Assembly: GCA_030180135.1 (NCBI GenBank)
Contig: CM058230.1
Coordinates: forward strand, 57,320,580 to 57,384,579
Source of the DNA: Orychophragmus violaceus
Lineage: Eukaryota; Streptophyta; Magnoliopsida; Brassicales; Brassicaceae
DNA length: 64,000 bases
Reading direction: 5' to 3'
The position numbers and the translations under genes were made by a program. Below the pieces are notes generated by a model. It made no database searches. It saw nothing but the letters and a program-made list of their open reading frames with translations, and was not told the DNA's origin. Each line of letters opens with the position of its first letter. Position 1 is the stretch's first letter. Shown here one piece after another: positions 31,234 to 42,482 of this stretch.

Positions 31234-34200
31234 GATTTTTCACTTATAGATCCCTTTGAGGCTTGGTTTTGTATTAAGTAATTGCTACAATATACCTGCT
31301 TTAAGCAGAGTTGTCTTTCATTTTCTTGTAAGAATTTGAATGTTTTTCATTTTGATAAAAGACAAGTTTTGTTCTTTTGATCTTAATGAAATATTAATTG
31401 TAGCACCCTATTCATGGAATGGGTTTTATATCTTAAACCAAAGAGTGCCTAAATGTAACATAAATACCGAATTGGTTTAAATCTGATGAATTAAACCTGA
31501 TTTTTCTTGGCAAAAAGTCTTGGTCACATAGAGTAAGTCGGATTCAGAAATCCCATAGTCATGGACATTTGGGCTCATTTGATAAAATATCTTATGAGAC
31601 TTGAATTCTGTTTACTAGACCAAAAGGTAAAGGGCCTATCTTAGCTGAGCTAGAGAAAGGCCCAAAGGCTTATTGGAGATTGAACATACTCATGTATGTG
31701 GTCCGATGAGCAGCAATGCCAGAGAAAATTTCCTATGCTTCATTATCTCGACTGATTAATTCAGTGAGTAAGACTGTGTTCATTTGATGAGACACAAGTC
31801 GGAATTCTTTGACATGGTCGAAAGAATTCCAGAATGAGGTATAGAATCTAAGTGACAGAAGTATTAAGACTCTGAGTTAAATCACGAGTGAGAATAATTA
31901 AGTCATTGATTGTGTGATCATCTTAATGAGTGTGAAATCGTTTCACAGCTCATTTCTCCTGAAAACCTGAAGGTGTTTCTGTGAGAAAGAATCAGATCTT
32001 ATTAGAAATGATTAAAGATGAGTCACACGAATCTTCCATGATATTATTTTAGAATAACGCTCTAAAATATCTAAGTTTACGCTGAAATAGTTCCACAAAT
32101 ATCGGTTGAAAGACACCACGTTAATGTGGATTGGAATCGATCCAAATTTGTCTTTACTGAGTATTTGTACTTGTGCTACTTCGCTGGTTGTCCTAGAGAA
32201 ACTAAGGCTTGTTACTTTTACGTCCAATCTGTTTTCTAAGAAGGGAAGTTATTTTCCAAGAAGAACAGTGGGAGTAAAAGCATAACTCGAAGTTTTCTTA
32301 GGGAAACCAAGGCTCGGTACTTTTACGACCATTCTGTTTTCTAAGAAGGAAATTACTTTCCAAGAAGAACAGTGGGAGTAAAAAGTATTTTTACGACCAT
32401 TCTGTTTTCTAAGTAAGGAAGTTACTTTCCAAAGAAGAACAGTGGGAGTAAAAGTACAACTCGAAGAAATTCGAGAAATACAGGAGGCTGCTTAACCTAT
32501 TGAGGGAGAGCAGCGGAAGGATTTACAGATTTCTGTAGAATCTACTCCTGTGGAGCCTGAAGTTCGCAGATATGAATCAGTTACTAATCCGAGAGTGATT
32601 TCTCGTCATTAGTTGAACCTGATAATCATTGAAAGTTCCCATGATCTGATGATCATTGAAAGCGATGAATCTGCGAAATTCAAAGAAGCGAAAGTGAGCC
32701 CGGACTCCGAAAAATTACATTTTATGTAAGTTAGCTTCATCGATCCATTCATGGATGGAAGCAAACATATCGGAGTTGGAATCTTCGTTCTGTTGAAGTA
32801 GTCAAGGTTTTGACTTGAACAGGAACGAAGCGGAACTGTGTGTTTACTAATAGATAAGTGGGAGCGATATTGCTTTTCTCATAGTGTATGTCGATGACAT
32901 ACTGATTCTCGGATATAACGTCCCAATGGTGCAGTCGGTAAAGGACTGGCTTGGGAGTTGGTTTTGTGAATGACATGGGTATAGCCACGAAAGTCTTGGA
33001 TTTTGGATTTAAAGATAGAGATCCAAAAGAGCTGGTAGGACAATGTCAGGATTCTTAAATTGACAAAGTCCTACACGTTTTTCAGCAATCCAAGAAGGGT
33101 TTTATGCCAATGTCACATGGCATTACGTTAAGCAAGATACAGTATCCTACGATAACTGCTGAGCTTGAATGCATGGATAGGATCCCATATGCTTCGGTAA
33201 TTGGATCTATCATGTATGCCATGAAACGTACTTGTTTGATGTTGCTTTAATTTTAAGCAAGACAAGTAAAGACCAGTCAAATCCAGCAAAGAATCAAGTT
33301 TCCTAAAGTATGTCCTAAAGTATTTGAGGAATACTAAGGATAAGTTCTTGATTTACAGAGAAAGTGATGTGCTACAAGTCAGCAGAGTCTGAAAGGCAAG
33401 TTTCCAACAGACAAAGATGATTTCCGGTCACAGTCCGGTTATATCTTGTGTCTGTCTGGCGGTGCAAGGCACTGTTGCTGACTCCATGACTTAAACTGAA
33501 CATTTCGCAGCTTTGAAAGCGGCGAAAGAGGTTGTTTGGAAAGAAGAGTTCGTCAATGAACTTGATGTGATTCCCAGCATAGATGAGACTAGCTGCACAT
33601 CAGAGGTCCAAACACCTTGAGATAAATGACAGAGATGTTAAGTAGATCAGCAAGTTTCAACAAATGAGAACGTTACTAATCTATTAACGAAGCCACTCCT
33701 TAGCCCTAAGCACGAGTCACGGACTGTAGCTGTAGGATAAGTGAAGTTAAGATGTAGTCTTAATTTCAGTGGGAGTTATTAAAGGGCTTTATTTAGTTAT
33801 TGATATGTTCTTGTAAAACATTCTTATGTTTAATGAAATTATTATTTCAAGATTATTTTAACTGTGATGAAATAATCGTTCCAAAATGATATGAACCATT
33901 TTATAGGTCATCGAAGTAAATGATTTGATCTTGAGTCATCGAAGTCATTTAGCTTGATCATGAGACCCTATATTTAATAGATGTTTTATATCATCCTGTC
34001 CCTAGTCGAAGGTTGTTGAAATTGGAACACCAACAACCGTGTGAGACTGGATTGGTACGTGACTGATGACAAAGTCTCAGTGTGTCATAGATGCGCGGCA
34101 TCAAAGTCAGTACATAGGTGTATGTTTGGGAACATACGACCGGACAAGACCCGCTTATGAGAACTCTTCAGGATATTTATATCTGTGTCATAAGAGATTC

Positions 34201-34609
34201 TCACTACGACTATAGAGTATAGTCCTTAGACCTGAGTTCGCATGCATGTGACTGCATATGGACTGATGCACTTTGATCATTGTCTAACGCCATCGTTCAG
34301 CGATAGTTATAAAGACTTTGTTTGGGTACATTGTGAAGTGAGTGGTTTACAGTGATGGAACAAGACGGAATTTGTCCCTCCAATATAAATGGAGTGAATA
34401 TCTCTAGGCCAATCGGAGATTTGAATACTGGAAAATGCATGGCCATGCTCAAACGGACTTTCCCGAGTCGTTTGGATTGTCAGTATCAAATCAGAGTCCG
34501 ATGAACAAGATTAGGCTTTATAAGGATGACACCAATCTTGCCTTATGACTAATCGAGATATTGAGACAAAAGGATTATGAATACAGAGATTCCAGTACAA
34601 GTGGGAGAT
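31234..34609 (+). pseudogene. Broken copia pol of element B
   Basis: Traces of integrase (His for the first catalytic Asp, CAT at 31691-31693), RT (YVDD at 32887-32898) and RNase H, with many stops. Near 32280-32460 a segment containing CCAAGAAGAACAGTGGGAG is repeated about three times, an expansion that A lacks. Polypurine tract CAAGTGGGAGA lies just before the LTR at 34610. Confidence 0.85.
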
Positions 34610-35282
34610 TGTTGGAATTGTGTCCAGTAATCTCGGTACTGTCTCTAGAAAGTAAGAGTATGTCAATGATCAGACATAAGTCATATAATACTGGGGGTCA
34701 TGATGGCTTGCTAGAGTCCGCTCATGATCTATAAGTCTTGGACTTATTGCCTTTATTATATGATCCCATATGGGTCACACGCCTAAGCTAACAGGAAAAT
34801 GTGTAGGAACGGTTTAGCAGAAGTACAGTAAAAGTGCTAGGCATTTACTGTACTTAGAGAGAATAAAAGGTTTAGCCACTGTGCATCGATCGATGCATGA
34901 GGTGCAACGATCGATGCAGTGCGCAAACACCGACGAGTTAATTGGTATTTGGGCCAAATGGCCCAAACGGAACAGAACGAGTTTTGTGTCATAAAACTCG
35001 AGTTTCAGACTGATTAACCCTAACACTCGAGCCGTAAACTCTCTCTCTCTGCGCCGAGTTCCCCTTGTGGTCTAGCAGCTGTTTCCTGTGAAAGCGTGTG
35101 TGAACCTTTGGAGGATTCATCCCTCGGTGTTTCTCTGATCTCAGACATACCATCCATTTCCGCTGCAATAACAGGTATAAGGTGAGATCATCATTTGTTT
35201 CTATTCTGAGAAGAACCTAGATCGCATGTTTAGGATAATCTGAATCTGGAATTGAATCAGGATTTATCTAAACGTTCCAACA
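34610..35282 (+). repeat. 3' LTR of element B
   Basis: Identical by eye to the 5' LTR. Followed by target duplication CCCAA at 35283-35287. Confidence 0.93.
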
Positions 35283-35287
35283 CCCAA

Positions 35288-35808
35288 AGGGTCACACACC
35301 ATAGCTAACGGGAAAGTTAAGATGGAATTAATACGGTAAGATGCTAAGGCATTTACTGTATTTGTACAGAGAGTTGGGCAGACAACAAATGGGCTTTTGT
35401 TTGATTTGTTGTCTTGGGCCCAAAAGACTAATGAGCCATTAGTTTAATTAAATAATTAAACTTGGGCCCATTAGTAAATAAGATAGATTGCAACATTAGG
35501 GTTTTAGTAACCCTTGGCGATTTTTGAGTTTGTGGCTGTGGCCTCCTCTCTCTCCTAATTGAGCTCTCTCTCTCTCTGTGATTCCACTCGGTCTAGCAGC
35601 CTATCCGTGCTTGTAAGCGTGTGGATACCAAGGAGGAACAGGTAACCATCTGTTCTAATCTGATCTTGTCATTACCACCAATCATTCCGCTGCAAAGGTA
35701 AAGATTAGGTTTGTTTTATGATTCGATTACAAGAACCTAGATCTGTTTAAGATTATGTGCTAGGTTGCAATCTGAGAATTGAACCATGGAAAAACTCATA
35801 ATCCATCA
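35288..35808 (+). repeat. 3' LTR of element A, right piece
   Basis: The remaining 521 bp of the A LTR, ending ATCCATCA. Together with the left piece it equals the 680-bp 5' LTR. Gypsy D sequence starts at 35809. Confidence 0.9.
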
Positions 35809-38277
35809 ACCGGGTCATTGGTCCTTCTGGTACAAGTAATGCATCTTCAGCTCCAAGTTCCTCAGCTACAAGCTCATCCTCTGGTTCTCCCTCAGGTTCA
35901 AGCTTAGGTTCAAGCTCCTTATCCATGATGCTATCCAATATCGCAAAATCTCCCTCCAGTTGAAAAGGATTTGACCTCAAATCTGGATCATCTGCAATGA
36001 AAGGAATCAAGTCAGTAACATTAAAGCTAGAACCCACTTTATTCTTACCTTGAAGATCAAGTTGGTAGGCATTGTCATTGATCTTCTTTGTGATCTTGAA
36101 AGCTCCATCGATTTTAGGCATCATCTTAGACTTCCTTTCTGCTGGAAACCTTTCTTTCCTCAATTGTACCCATACTTCATCTCCAACGTCAAAGATCATA
36201 GGCCGCCTGCCTTTGTTGGCTTTCTTAGCATAGAGCTTGGTCTGCTCTTCAATGTTCTTTCTAGCATTCTCATGGATCTATTTAACAATCCCAACTTTCT
36301 TTTTCCCATCTAAACTAGTTCTTTCACTCAAAGGTAAAGGAATTAGATCCAAAGGAGACATGGGATTGAAACCATAAATATTATGAAACGGAGAAAACTT
36401 AGAGGCAGAATGCACATAATGGTTGTATGCAAATTCAACATGTGGCAAACAATCTTCCCAAGTTTTCAAGTTCTTCTTAACTAATGCACGCAAGAGAGTG
36501 GACATTGTTCTATTAACTACTTCAGTTTACCCATCAGATTGCGGATGACATGTAGTAGAAAACAAGAGCTTAGTTCCTAATTTAGACCAAAGAGTTTTCC
36601 AGAAATAGCTCAGGAACTTAGTGTCTCTATCTGAAACAATGGTCTTAGGCATTCCATGCAAACGAACAATCTCCTTAAAGAACAAGTTTGCTATATGCAA
36701 TGCATCATCAGTCTTGTTACATGCAATGAAATGTGCCATCTTACAGAATCTATCAACCACAACAAAGATAGAATCCTTTCCAGTCCTAGTTCTAGACAAT
36801 CCAAGCACAAAATCCATCGAAATGTCAATCCAAGGAAGCATAGGAATAGGCAAAGGAGTATACAACCCGTAGGGTTGAACTTTTGCTTTAGCTTGCTTAC
36901 ATGTAACACATCTTTCGCAGATTCTTTCAACATCTCTTCTCATGTGTGGCCAATGGAAATGATCCTGCATAACCTTAAGTGTCTTGGTGACACCAAAATG
37001 TCCCATTAATCCACCTTCATGTGCCTTTCTAACAAACAAATCTCTAAGAGAGCAGTTAGGCACACATAAACGATTATCAAAGAAGAGAAATCCATCATGT
37101 CTATAGTAATGACCAGAACCAAACTTCTCACAAACTTTATAAATCTCTTGAAATACAGAATCATTACTATAGAGATACTTAACCTGTTCAAAGCCTAATA
37201 GCTTAGCACCAAGGGTTGAGAGTAAAAAATACCTTCGGGACAATGCATCAGCAAAAACATTGTCCTTACCTTGCTTGTATTTGATGACATAAGGAAATGT
37301 CTCAAATAACTCTACCCACCTAGCATGACGTTTGTTAAGCTTTTGTTGACCTTTCAAGTGCTTAAGGGACTCATGATCAGTATGTATGACAAATCCTTAG
37401 GCCACAAGTAATGTTGCCAAGTATGCAAAGCTCTAACTAAGGCATACAACTCCTTGTCATACGTTGGGTAGTTCAAAGTTGCGCCTCCAAGATTTTCACT
37501 GAAGAATGCTATAGGCATCTTATCCTGCATTAATACAGCTCCAATTCCTACACCAGAAGCATCACACTCAATCCCAAAAGTCTTAAGAAAACCAGGTAAG
37601 TATAAGAGAGGTGCATTGGTGAGCTTCTCTTTCAACATCCTTCTTGATTATTTCAGTGAGTGGGGCAGCTATGGTGCTGAAATCTTTCACAAAACGCCTG
37701 TAGGAGCCAGCTAGTCCATGAAAACTCATCACTTCTCCTACCGTCTTTGGACTAGGCCACTCCTTTATAGCTTTAACCTTCTCTTCATCCACTTTGATTC
37801 CATCTGCACTTACATCAAAGCCTATAAACACAAGGTTACCCATACAAAAAGTGCATTTCTTGAGGTTGGCATACAGCTTTTCCTTTCTAAGAACATTCAA
37901 AACAGAATTCAAATGCTTAACATGCTCATCTAAGTTCTTGCTATATACTAAGATGTCATCAAAGTAAACAACAACAAAGACTGTTATGAATGCTCTTAGA
38001 ACGTGATTCATTAATCTCATAAAAGTACTAGGTGCATTTGTAAGACCAAACGGCATAACTAACCATTCATAAAGACCATGCTTAGTTTTAAATGCAGTTT
38101 TCCATTCATCACCCTCTTTCATCCTAATCTGATGATATTCACTCTTAAGATCAATCTTAGAAAAGAAGCTAGAACCATGCAATTCATCAAGCATATCATC
38201 TAATTTAGGGATAGGATGTCGATACTTCACCGTGATATTGTTGATTTCTCTAAACTCAACACAAATGTGCCAACTAC
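35809..38277 (-). pseudogene. Decayed CRM-like gypsy pol, element D
   Basis: Read on - from 38277, the order is RT (KYRHPIPKLDDML, YFDDILVYS), a shortened RT-RNase H join, RNase H (ECDASGVGIGAVL), an H2C2 knuckle, the integrase core (SMDFVLGL, VSDRDTKFLS) and the C-terminal module with an acidic tail. Damage includes a deletion between RT and RNase H, a frameshift around 37350-37380, a Gln-to-stop just after HPQSDG near 36525 and a stop near 36278. The amino-acid style matches C1/C2. The 5' part is cut by copia G at 38278. The 3' part continues at 18418 beyond the A/B array. Confidence 0.85.
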
Positions 38278-38772
38278 TGTTAGAATAGTTGATTTAGATA
38301 GAGAGAATAGGGTAGATTGCTTGGGAGAATTGAAGAAGAAGGCTGAAATCCGATTATGGTTTTCAGCTGCGGTTAGAGAGAGAAAGTGATATAAGAGTGA
38401 AAGAGATGTATATTTCTCTTGTATATTAACCAAATGAGTTACAACAATATACATGGAGCTACTGCTAGGGTTTATGAACAATAAACAAATGATAAACCAG
38501 AAGGAAACAAATGAGAAACTCGTTGGAGAGAGAGAGGAAAAACGGTCACAAGATGGTGACCTCTCTTTGTCTTGTTCTGGTGAAAGTGACAGGACCTTAG
38601 GCGCCTCTGATCTTCTCAGACTTCCCAAATTAGTAATAAGCCAAGGTTCATGAAGTTTAACCTTAGGAGAGAGTGTAAACCCTTAATGGGATTTACATCC
38701 GAGACACATTTCACCAACTGCCCCAACTTTGCACATTGTTGAATCATGCACAATATGATCTCCACTTCAATA
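38278..38772 (-). repeat. 3' LTR of copia G
   Basis: A 495-bp LTR, TGTTAGAATAG to CTTCAATA on +, so TATTG...AACA in the element's own direction. Both edges match the edges of the H LTRs in sequence style. A polypurine tract (CTCCCCCTCAA on +) begins at 38773. Confidence 0.8.
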
Positions 38773-38875
38773 CTCCCCCTCAAGCTTGAATTCAAGGGTT
38801 GAATCAAGCTTGGAATGACAATGGAGATCCTCCTCATTAAAAACCTTCATGAAGAAAACCACTTGGGATAAAACT

Positions 38876-39624
38876 TCATGAAGGGAAAAAGAGTGAAGAT
38901 TCCATAGCCTTAGGGGATTCCGGAAGCTCCATGAGTCCAAGCTTGGTGTGAATGGACTCACAAACCTTTAAGCTAGCTTCCTTGGTGAACACATCAGCTA
39001 GTTGTTCTTCACTCCTTGTGAAGCAAGGTAACACAACTCCTTGCTCAATCATCTGCCTCACTTTGTGACAATCCACCTCTATATGTTTGGTCCTCTCATG
39101 GAAGACTGAGTTTGAAGCAATATGAATGGCAGCTTGATTATCACAATGCATGGTAATAGGCTTGTCTGTCACAATCCCCAAATCTGCAAGAAGACCTTTG
39201 ATCCATGCTAACTCGGTCACCAACTTCCTCATGGCTCTATACTCATCTTCAGCACTTGAACAAGATACTATCTTCTGCTTCTTACTCTTCCAAGTAACCA
39301 GATTGCCTCCAATGAATGTGCAATATCCAGTTGTTGACCTCCTGTCTACTCTATCTCCTGCCCAATCAGCATCACAATATCCAACTATCTCTGTGCTTTG
39401 ATTGCAGCCCATCCAAATGCCTTGACCCGGAGTGCCACTTAGAAATCTGAGTATCCTTTCCAACATGTTCCAGTGATGCATCTTTGGTTCTTGCATATGT
39501 TGACTTATCTGGTTCACAGCAAAGCACAAATCAGGTCTGGTTATAGTTAAGTAAATCAGCTTACCAACCATCCTCCTATATTGAGTGATGTCCTCAAATG
39601 GTCTGTCTTCAAGTTCCCCCTCTT
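38876..39624 (-). CDS. Copia G RNase H end, truncated
   Basis: This is the C-terminal part of a copia polyprotein on -. It is open from the junction at 39624 to a stop at 38876-38878. It holds the RT tail (GKLIYLTITRPDLCFAVNQ), RNase H motifs (GYCDADWAGD, SSAEDEY, HCDNQAA) and the LADVFTKEAS tail. It is very close to copia H, but with SSAEDEY for SSAEAEY and a different LTR. It is cut by the 5' LTR of C1, which inserted into it. The rest of G should lie beyond C1, outside the window. Confidence 0.85.
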
Positions 39625-41072
39625 TGATGAGGACATTGACTCAAGCATTGACTCAAGCGTAGAGATACGTCAAGAAGACCTAGAAGAAGTACCTGCTGCT
39701 CAAGACGTGACGACCATGAGAGATCCTCCGAGGACAAGATCAAGAACTAGAAGACTCAGAGAACTATTCAACACATCCATTCAGAGTCTCCTAGCTCAAG
39801 ATTATCAAGTGGAACGTTTAGAGGCCCAAATGAAGACAATTGAAGACTCGATGATGATCTTCTCAATTCAGCCCACTTAGGCCCAACCATGGACGACCAC
39901 ACACGCTCAATAAGGTATGATTTCAATTCATATATTGTGTTTGTTCATTTTGCAGGTCCAAGTATTACATTATTTGTCTGAGTCAGAGTCTGTATTAGTC
40001 GTTAAGTGAGTCAAGTTTCTCTGTATTACTTTAAAGTCGGACCATAGGATATTTTAGTATTTTAGTAGCCGTTGTAATTAGGTTTTCTGCCCTAGAAGGC
40101 AACAGCTGCACGATCCCCTTTATAAGGATCCTTAGCAGCCGTGTATCATTTACCAATATCAATACAATAACGCAGTTCTTCTTCTTTGAGAGAAAACACC
40201 TTTCGAATTCTAAGCTTTCTTGTGAGTCATATCAAGCGACCTTAGATTCAGTCTTATCACAAGATCCTTCATCTCTTGTGTGGCGACAATCAATCCATCT
40301 TCTATCCATTCAATCATCTCACGTTCATTCTAAGGAGTCTAGAGACCCGAGGTTTGAATCAATCTTACCACAATATCACCCACGATCTAGAATAGAGAGA
40401 CCTCAGTCCCTGTTCTACGTCAAACACGCTTCCATCTTGCAGCGTTTAGAGGCCCAAATGAAGACAATTGAAGACTCGATGATGATATTCTCAATTCAGC
40501 CCACTTAGGCCCAACCATGGACGACCACACACGCTCAATAAGGTATGATTTCAATTCATATATTGTGTTGGTTCATTTTGCAGGTCCAAGTATTACATTA
40601 TTTGTCTGAGTCAGAGTGTGTATTAGTCGTTAAGTGAGTCAAGTTTCCCTGTATTACTTTAAAGTCGGACCATAGGATATTTTAGTATTTTAGTAGCCGT
40701 TGTAATTAGGTTTTCTGCCCTAGAAGGCAACAGCTGCACGATCCACTTTATAAGGATCCTTAGCAGCCGTGTATCATTTACCAATATCAATACAATAACG
40801 CAGTTCTTCTTCTTTGAGAGAAAACACCTTTCGAATTCTAAGCTTTCTTGTGAGTCATATCAAGCGACCTTAGATTCAGTCTTATCACAAGATCCTTCAT
40901 CTCTTGTGTGGCGACAATCAATCCATCTTCTATCCATTCAATCATCTCACGTTCATTCTAAGGAGTCTAGAAACCCGAGGTTTGAATCCATCTTACCACA
41001 ATATCACCCACGATCTAGAATAGAGAGACCTCAGTCCCTGTTCTATGTCAAACACGCTTCCATCTTGCATCA
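39625..41072 (+). repeat. 5' LTR of C1, enlarged by internal duplication
   Basis: The LTR starts TGATGAGG and ends TTGCATCA like the C2 LTRs, but is 1448 bp rather than 830 bp. The excess is a 628-bp tandem duplication. Both copies of the core promoter (TTTATAAGG) are present, one per unit. Confidence 0.88.
39813..41068 (+). repeat. Tandem duplication of 628 bp within the C1 LTR
   Basis: Unit 1 is about 39813-40440 and unit 2 about 40441-41068. Matching words keep a constant offset of 628 (for example GAGGCCCAAATG at 39821 and 40449). The units differ by only a few substitutions. Confidence 0.88.
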
Positions 41073-41074
41073 TC

Positions 41075-41087
41075 TGGTATCAGAGCC
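41075..41087 (+). promoter_or_regulatory. Primer-binding site of C1
   Basis: TGGTATCAGAGCC, two bases after the LTR. Confidence 0.9.
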
Positions 41088-41853
41088 GAAAGGTTCCTAG
41101 ATCAGGTGTATCTATCCCTTTTCCTTTCGGTTTTCCTTGCATTTAGTTTATAGCTTTCGATTTTTACATTCAAAAAAAAACCCATAAAATGTCTTTTGTT
41201 TCATCTAGTTTCATTGTTGATCTACATCCTTGATTCAAGTTAGGAATCGCTTCTTTGTGCTTGAGCCAATAAGCGAATTCTCTTGTCAATCTTAGGGTTT
41301 TAGAATCAAAGCTTTTCTTTTCTTGCACTCGTTTTCAACTTTCAAAAAAAAAAAAAAGTTTGCTCTGTGTTCTTGTTTAGTTCTTATTTTTGGCATTCAA
41401 AAAAAAAAGAAAAAAAAAGAGAAAGATTTAACGAAGAAGAAGAAGTTTAACCTTTTGATCCGATTTTTCATCAGAATTTTTGGTTCGAAGTGTTTCTTTC
41501 CTTTTCCCAAAGATTTCAAAATATTTAGATTTTTCAAAGATATTATAGTTTCCTATTTCTTTCAAATCTAGTTTTCAAAAAAAAAAAAAAAAAAAGAAAC
41601 TTTCTAAATCTTTTCAAAATCTCTAAACGATCTCCAATATTTTCTCAAATCGGTTTTCAACTTTTCAAACTCTTTTTGTCTAAACCGAGCGTGATTTATA
41701 CTTGTAACCGAGCCATCTCTTGTGTCAGTCCTTGACGCATCGCTTGTATCACAAGTTATCATAGGTTTGCTTAGGATCTTTCTTCTTATTTTGTGCCTTT
41801 TGTTCCCTAGTCACTTGATCGCTTGCTCTAGTGTGTGTAGGAACAGGAACCCA
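41088..41853 (+). other. Leader of C1 with oligo(A) tracts
   Basis: No gene. Four oligo(A) tracts of about 9-18 bases, each preceded by a TTC or TTTTC word, are spaced over 41170-41600. The C2 leader has the same layout. Confidence 0.6.
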
Positions 41854-42005
41854 ATGGCAGGAGAACAAGTAGACCCTAATGCGACTCTGCTAGAAGCGCT
41901 CCAAGCCTTGAGGAATGACTTGTCGGCTCAGATCGGACGGATTGATCAAAGGGTTGGACGACTAGAACTTCCAAGGAATGACGAGCAGTCGGATGATGAT
42001 GAGAG
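41854..42005 (+). pseudogene. Start of C1 gag, interrupted by copia H
   Basis: The ATG begins MAGEQVDPNATLLEALQ, the same start as in C2. The frame runs to the GAGAG duplication (42001-42005), where copia H is inserted. It resumes at 47554. Confidence 0.85.
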
Positions 42006-42379
42006 TGTTAGAATATGAGATTTAAATTGAGAGAATAAGGTAGAATTGAGTAGAATTGTGAAGAATACACCAAGAACCAAATTAGGGTTCTTGTGCACTA
42101 GAGAGTAAGAGAAGCGGCTGTAAGAGAAGAATAATTCTCTATATTTATTAAACAGGTTACAACACAAATATATATACTAGCTATTCTAGGTTATACAAGG
42201 AATTGAATACGAGAGAGTTTCAACGGTCATAAAGGTGTGACTGTTTTTGTCTTCTTATGAATATAGTTCACTATATTCAATATAGCTCACGTCCAGTATA
42301 GTTCACTATACTCAATATAGTTCACGTCCAGTATAGTTCACTATGTGATCTCCACTTCAATATGATCTTCATTTCAATA
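42006..42379 (-). repeat. 3' LTR of copia H
   Basis: 374 bp, TATTGAAATG to TTCTAACA in the element's own direction. Includes a 35-bp tandem repeat at 42262-42345. Confidence 0.93.
42262..42345. repeat. 35-bp tandem repeat in the H LTR
   Basis: Two 35-bp units (42262-42296 and 42297-42331) and a partial third. Each begins with TATAGTTCACTATA, an imperfect palindrome. The same array is in the other LTR at about 47431-47514. Confidence 0.85.
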
Positions 42380-42390
42380 CTCCCCCTCAA
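42380..42390 (-). promoter_or_regulatory. Polypurine tract of H
   Basis: On - it reads TTGAGGGGGAG, directly before the 3' LTR. It is the same as in K. Confidence 0.88.
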
Positions 42391-42482
42391 GCTTGAATTC
42401 AAGGATTGAATCAAGCTTGGAGTGACAATGAAGATCTACCTCATTAAAAACCTTCATGAAGAAAACCACTTGGGATAAAACT

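Larger units (their letters stand above)
27984..35282 (+). mobile_element. Gag-only copia element B, complete and recent
   Basis: The element is 7299 bp with two 673-bp LTRs (27984-28656 and 34610-35282) in which I find no difference. Target duplication CCCAA occurs at 27979-27983 and 35283-35287. It has a tRNA-Met type primer-binding site, a 1.5 kb leader, an open gag and a broken pol like A. LTR termini are TGTTGG...CCAACA. It is a sister subfamily of A: the LTR start, the gag and the pol lesions are related but the LTR middle differs. It inserted into the 3' LTR of A after A was in place. Confidence 0.92.
21112..35808 (+). mobile_element. Gag-only copia element A, with B nested in its 3' LTR
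   Basis: The LTRs are 21112-21791 (680 bp) and 27825-27983 plus 35288-35808 (159 + 521 = 680 bp), the latter split by element B. They differ at only a handful of positions. The element has a tRNA-Met type primer-binding site, a 1.8 kb leader, an open gag frame and a 3.3 kb broken pol. The 5' LTR is also the 3' LTR of truncated copy A0, so the copies form a tandem pair with one shared LTR, as LTR-LTR unequal recombination would give. No target duplication can be tested, because the left outer LTR is gone. Confidence 0.88.

Noticed and set aside
38273..38277. ACTAC before copia G as proof of its target duplication
   Set aside because: The other end of G is outside the window, so the duplication cannot be tested. 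The match to the C2 duplication is probably chance.
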